Positions 63,554 through 64,000 of a stretch of 64,000 nucleotides of DNA are shown piece after piece. Origin of the DNA: Aquatica leii (lineage: Eukaryota; Arthropoda; Insecta; Coleoptera; Lampyridae); NCBI GenBank assembly GCA_035610365.1, contig CM069432.1:221734532-221798531 (forward strand), written 5' to 3'. The notes under the pieces were generated by a model. That model did no database searches. It worked only from the letters and a program-made list of their open reading frames with translations, and had not been told where the DNA came from. Each line of letters begins with the position of its first letter. Position 1 is the first letter of the stretch. A program made the position numbers and the translations under genes.

Positions 63554-64000
63554 TTAACAAAAATATTTATTATAGAAATCAAAATCATATTCTTCATTAC
63601 AAAAATCACATGAGATTACTTCAGGATCGTCGGCCTCTACTCCGGCACATGCTTCATCGGCTTAACTGCTACAGTGTCGGCATTTTATCCACCCTTTTTG
63701 AGACTTCGAATTTGAATAAAGTTTGGTGCAATATAAACATAGTTCGTCATCGTTCTTTTTTTCAGAACTAGTATCTTTTTTGGGTTTATTCAGTTTATCA
63801 ATCTTTTTCTCAACTTTCTGTTTATTCAATTTTCCTTGGTTTTTCTTACCTTTTCTTTTGTCGATAACTACTTCAAGTTCATCTTTATAGGTATGGATTG
63901 CAATTTTCCATTTTCTTCTATTATTGGTATTGAACTGACTTTCGTTGTGGAGATCTGGAACAATACTTTCAGGAGTAATAGCAAAAAACTAGTTTTATAA
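63554..64000 (-). pseudogene. pogo-like transposase C-terminus with PHD-like zinc finger, partial
   Basis: On the minus strand from the window edge the frame reads ITPESIVPDLHNESQFN and a Lys-rich linker. Then come CLYCTKLYSNSKSQKGWIKC, RHCSS, a stop, ADEACAGVE and CDFCNEEYDFDFYNKYFC, ending at a TAA at 63556-63554. The C-x2-C...C-x2-C...H/D-x2-C...C-x2-C spacing is the PHD-like finger that ends many insect pogo/Tigger-like transposases. The internal stop falls where the family usually has a W, and the usual zinc-binding H reads D. The rest of the gene lies beyond the window. It differs from the 2-4 kb element, which ends in a different tail, so this is another subfamily. Confidence 0.8.

Noticed and set aside
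1-64000. CRISPR arrays, bacterial operons or a defence system
   Set aside because: No regularly spaced repeats and no prokaryotic gene organisation; the sequence is plainly eukaryotic.

Overview
This is a very AT-rich piece of nuclear DNA from an animal, most likely an insect. The evidence for that is split genes with GT..AG introns, polyadenylation-type signals, and broken copies of transposons that are common in insects: pogo/Tigger-like, piggyBac, Tc1/mariner-like, Helitron, Penelope-like, Ty1/copia and Bel/Pao. There are no operons, bacterial genes, rRNA genes or CRISPR arrays, and I found no convincing tRNA gene. I cannot name the species.

Most of the window is intergenic DNA and old mobile elements. 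Left part (1-25 kb): half of a dispersed inverted repeat pair (851-1252); a pogo-like DNA transposon (about 1801-4651) with a Penelope-like tail inserted in it, the tail carrying a perfect 58-bp hairpin; relics of piggyBac (about 7.5-8.8 kb), a mariner-like element (about 10.8-11.5 kb), a Helitron helicase (about 13.05-13.72 kb, minus), a DUF4806-type split gene (about 18-19 kb) and another DDE transposase (about 21.2-21.8 kb); and a foldback element (22.4-22.85 kb). Middle part (26-39 kb): a broken copia element (about 26.17-30.56 kb) holding a foreign transposase-like sequence of about 2 kb, a Tc1/mariner-like element with terminal repeats beside it (30564-31927), one more mariner relic (about 33-33.8 kb), the second half of the dispersed repeat pair, a small hairpin repeat and an unnamed coding relic (38.4-39.1 kb).

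The one convincing host gene lies on the minus strand at about 42.1-47.0 kb. A large coding exon (42507-44251) encodes a serine/arginine-rich protein with about twenty R-R-x-S/T sites, the consensus for basophilic kinases such as PKA. Phase-compatible neighbouring exons, a CRE (TGACGTCA) and CCAAT-type promoter patch and a poly(A) signal give a tentative gene of about 621 codons. I do not recognise it with certainty.

Right part (48-64 kb): a diverged direct repeat, a broken Bel/Pao retroelement (about 49.9-54.4 kb, minus), a possible small exon near 55.8 kb, a Penelope-like GIY-YIG endonuclease end (59.7-60.6 kb) whose tail matches the one at 4.3 kb, and the zinc-finger end of another pogo-like transposase running off the window edge (63.55-64.0 kb, minus). 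Nothing here forms a pathway. The best leads are the kinase-site protein, the Penelope tails with hammerhead-like cores and hairpin, and the nested insertions.
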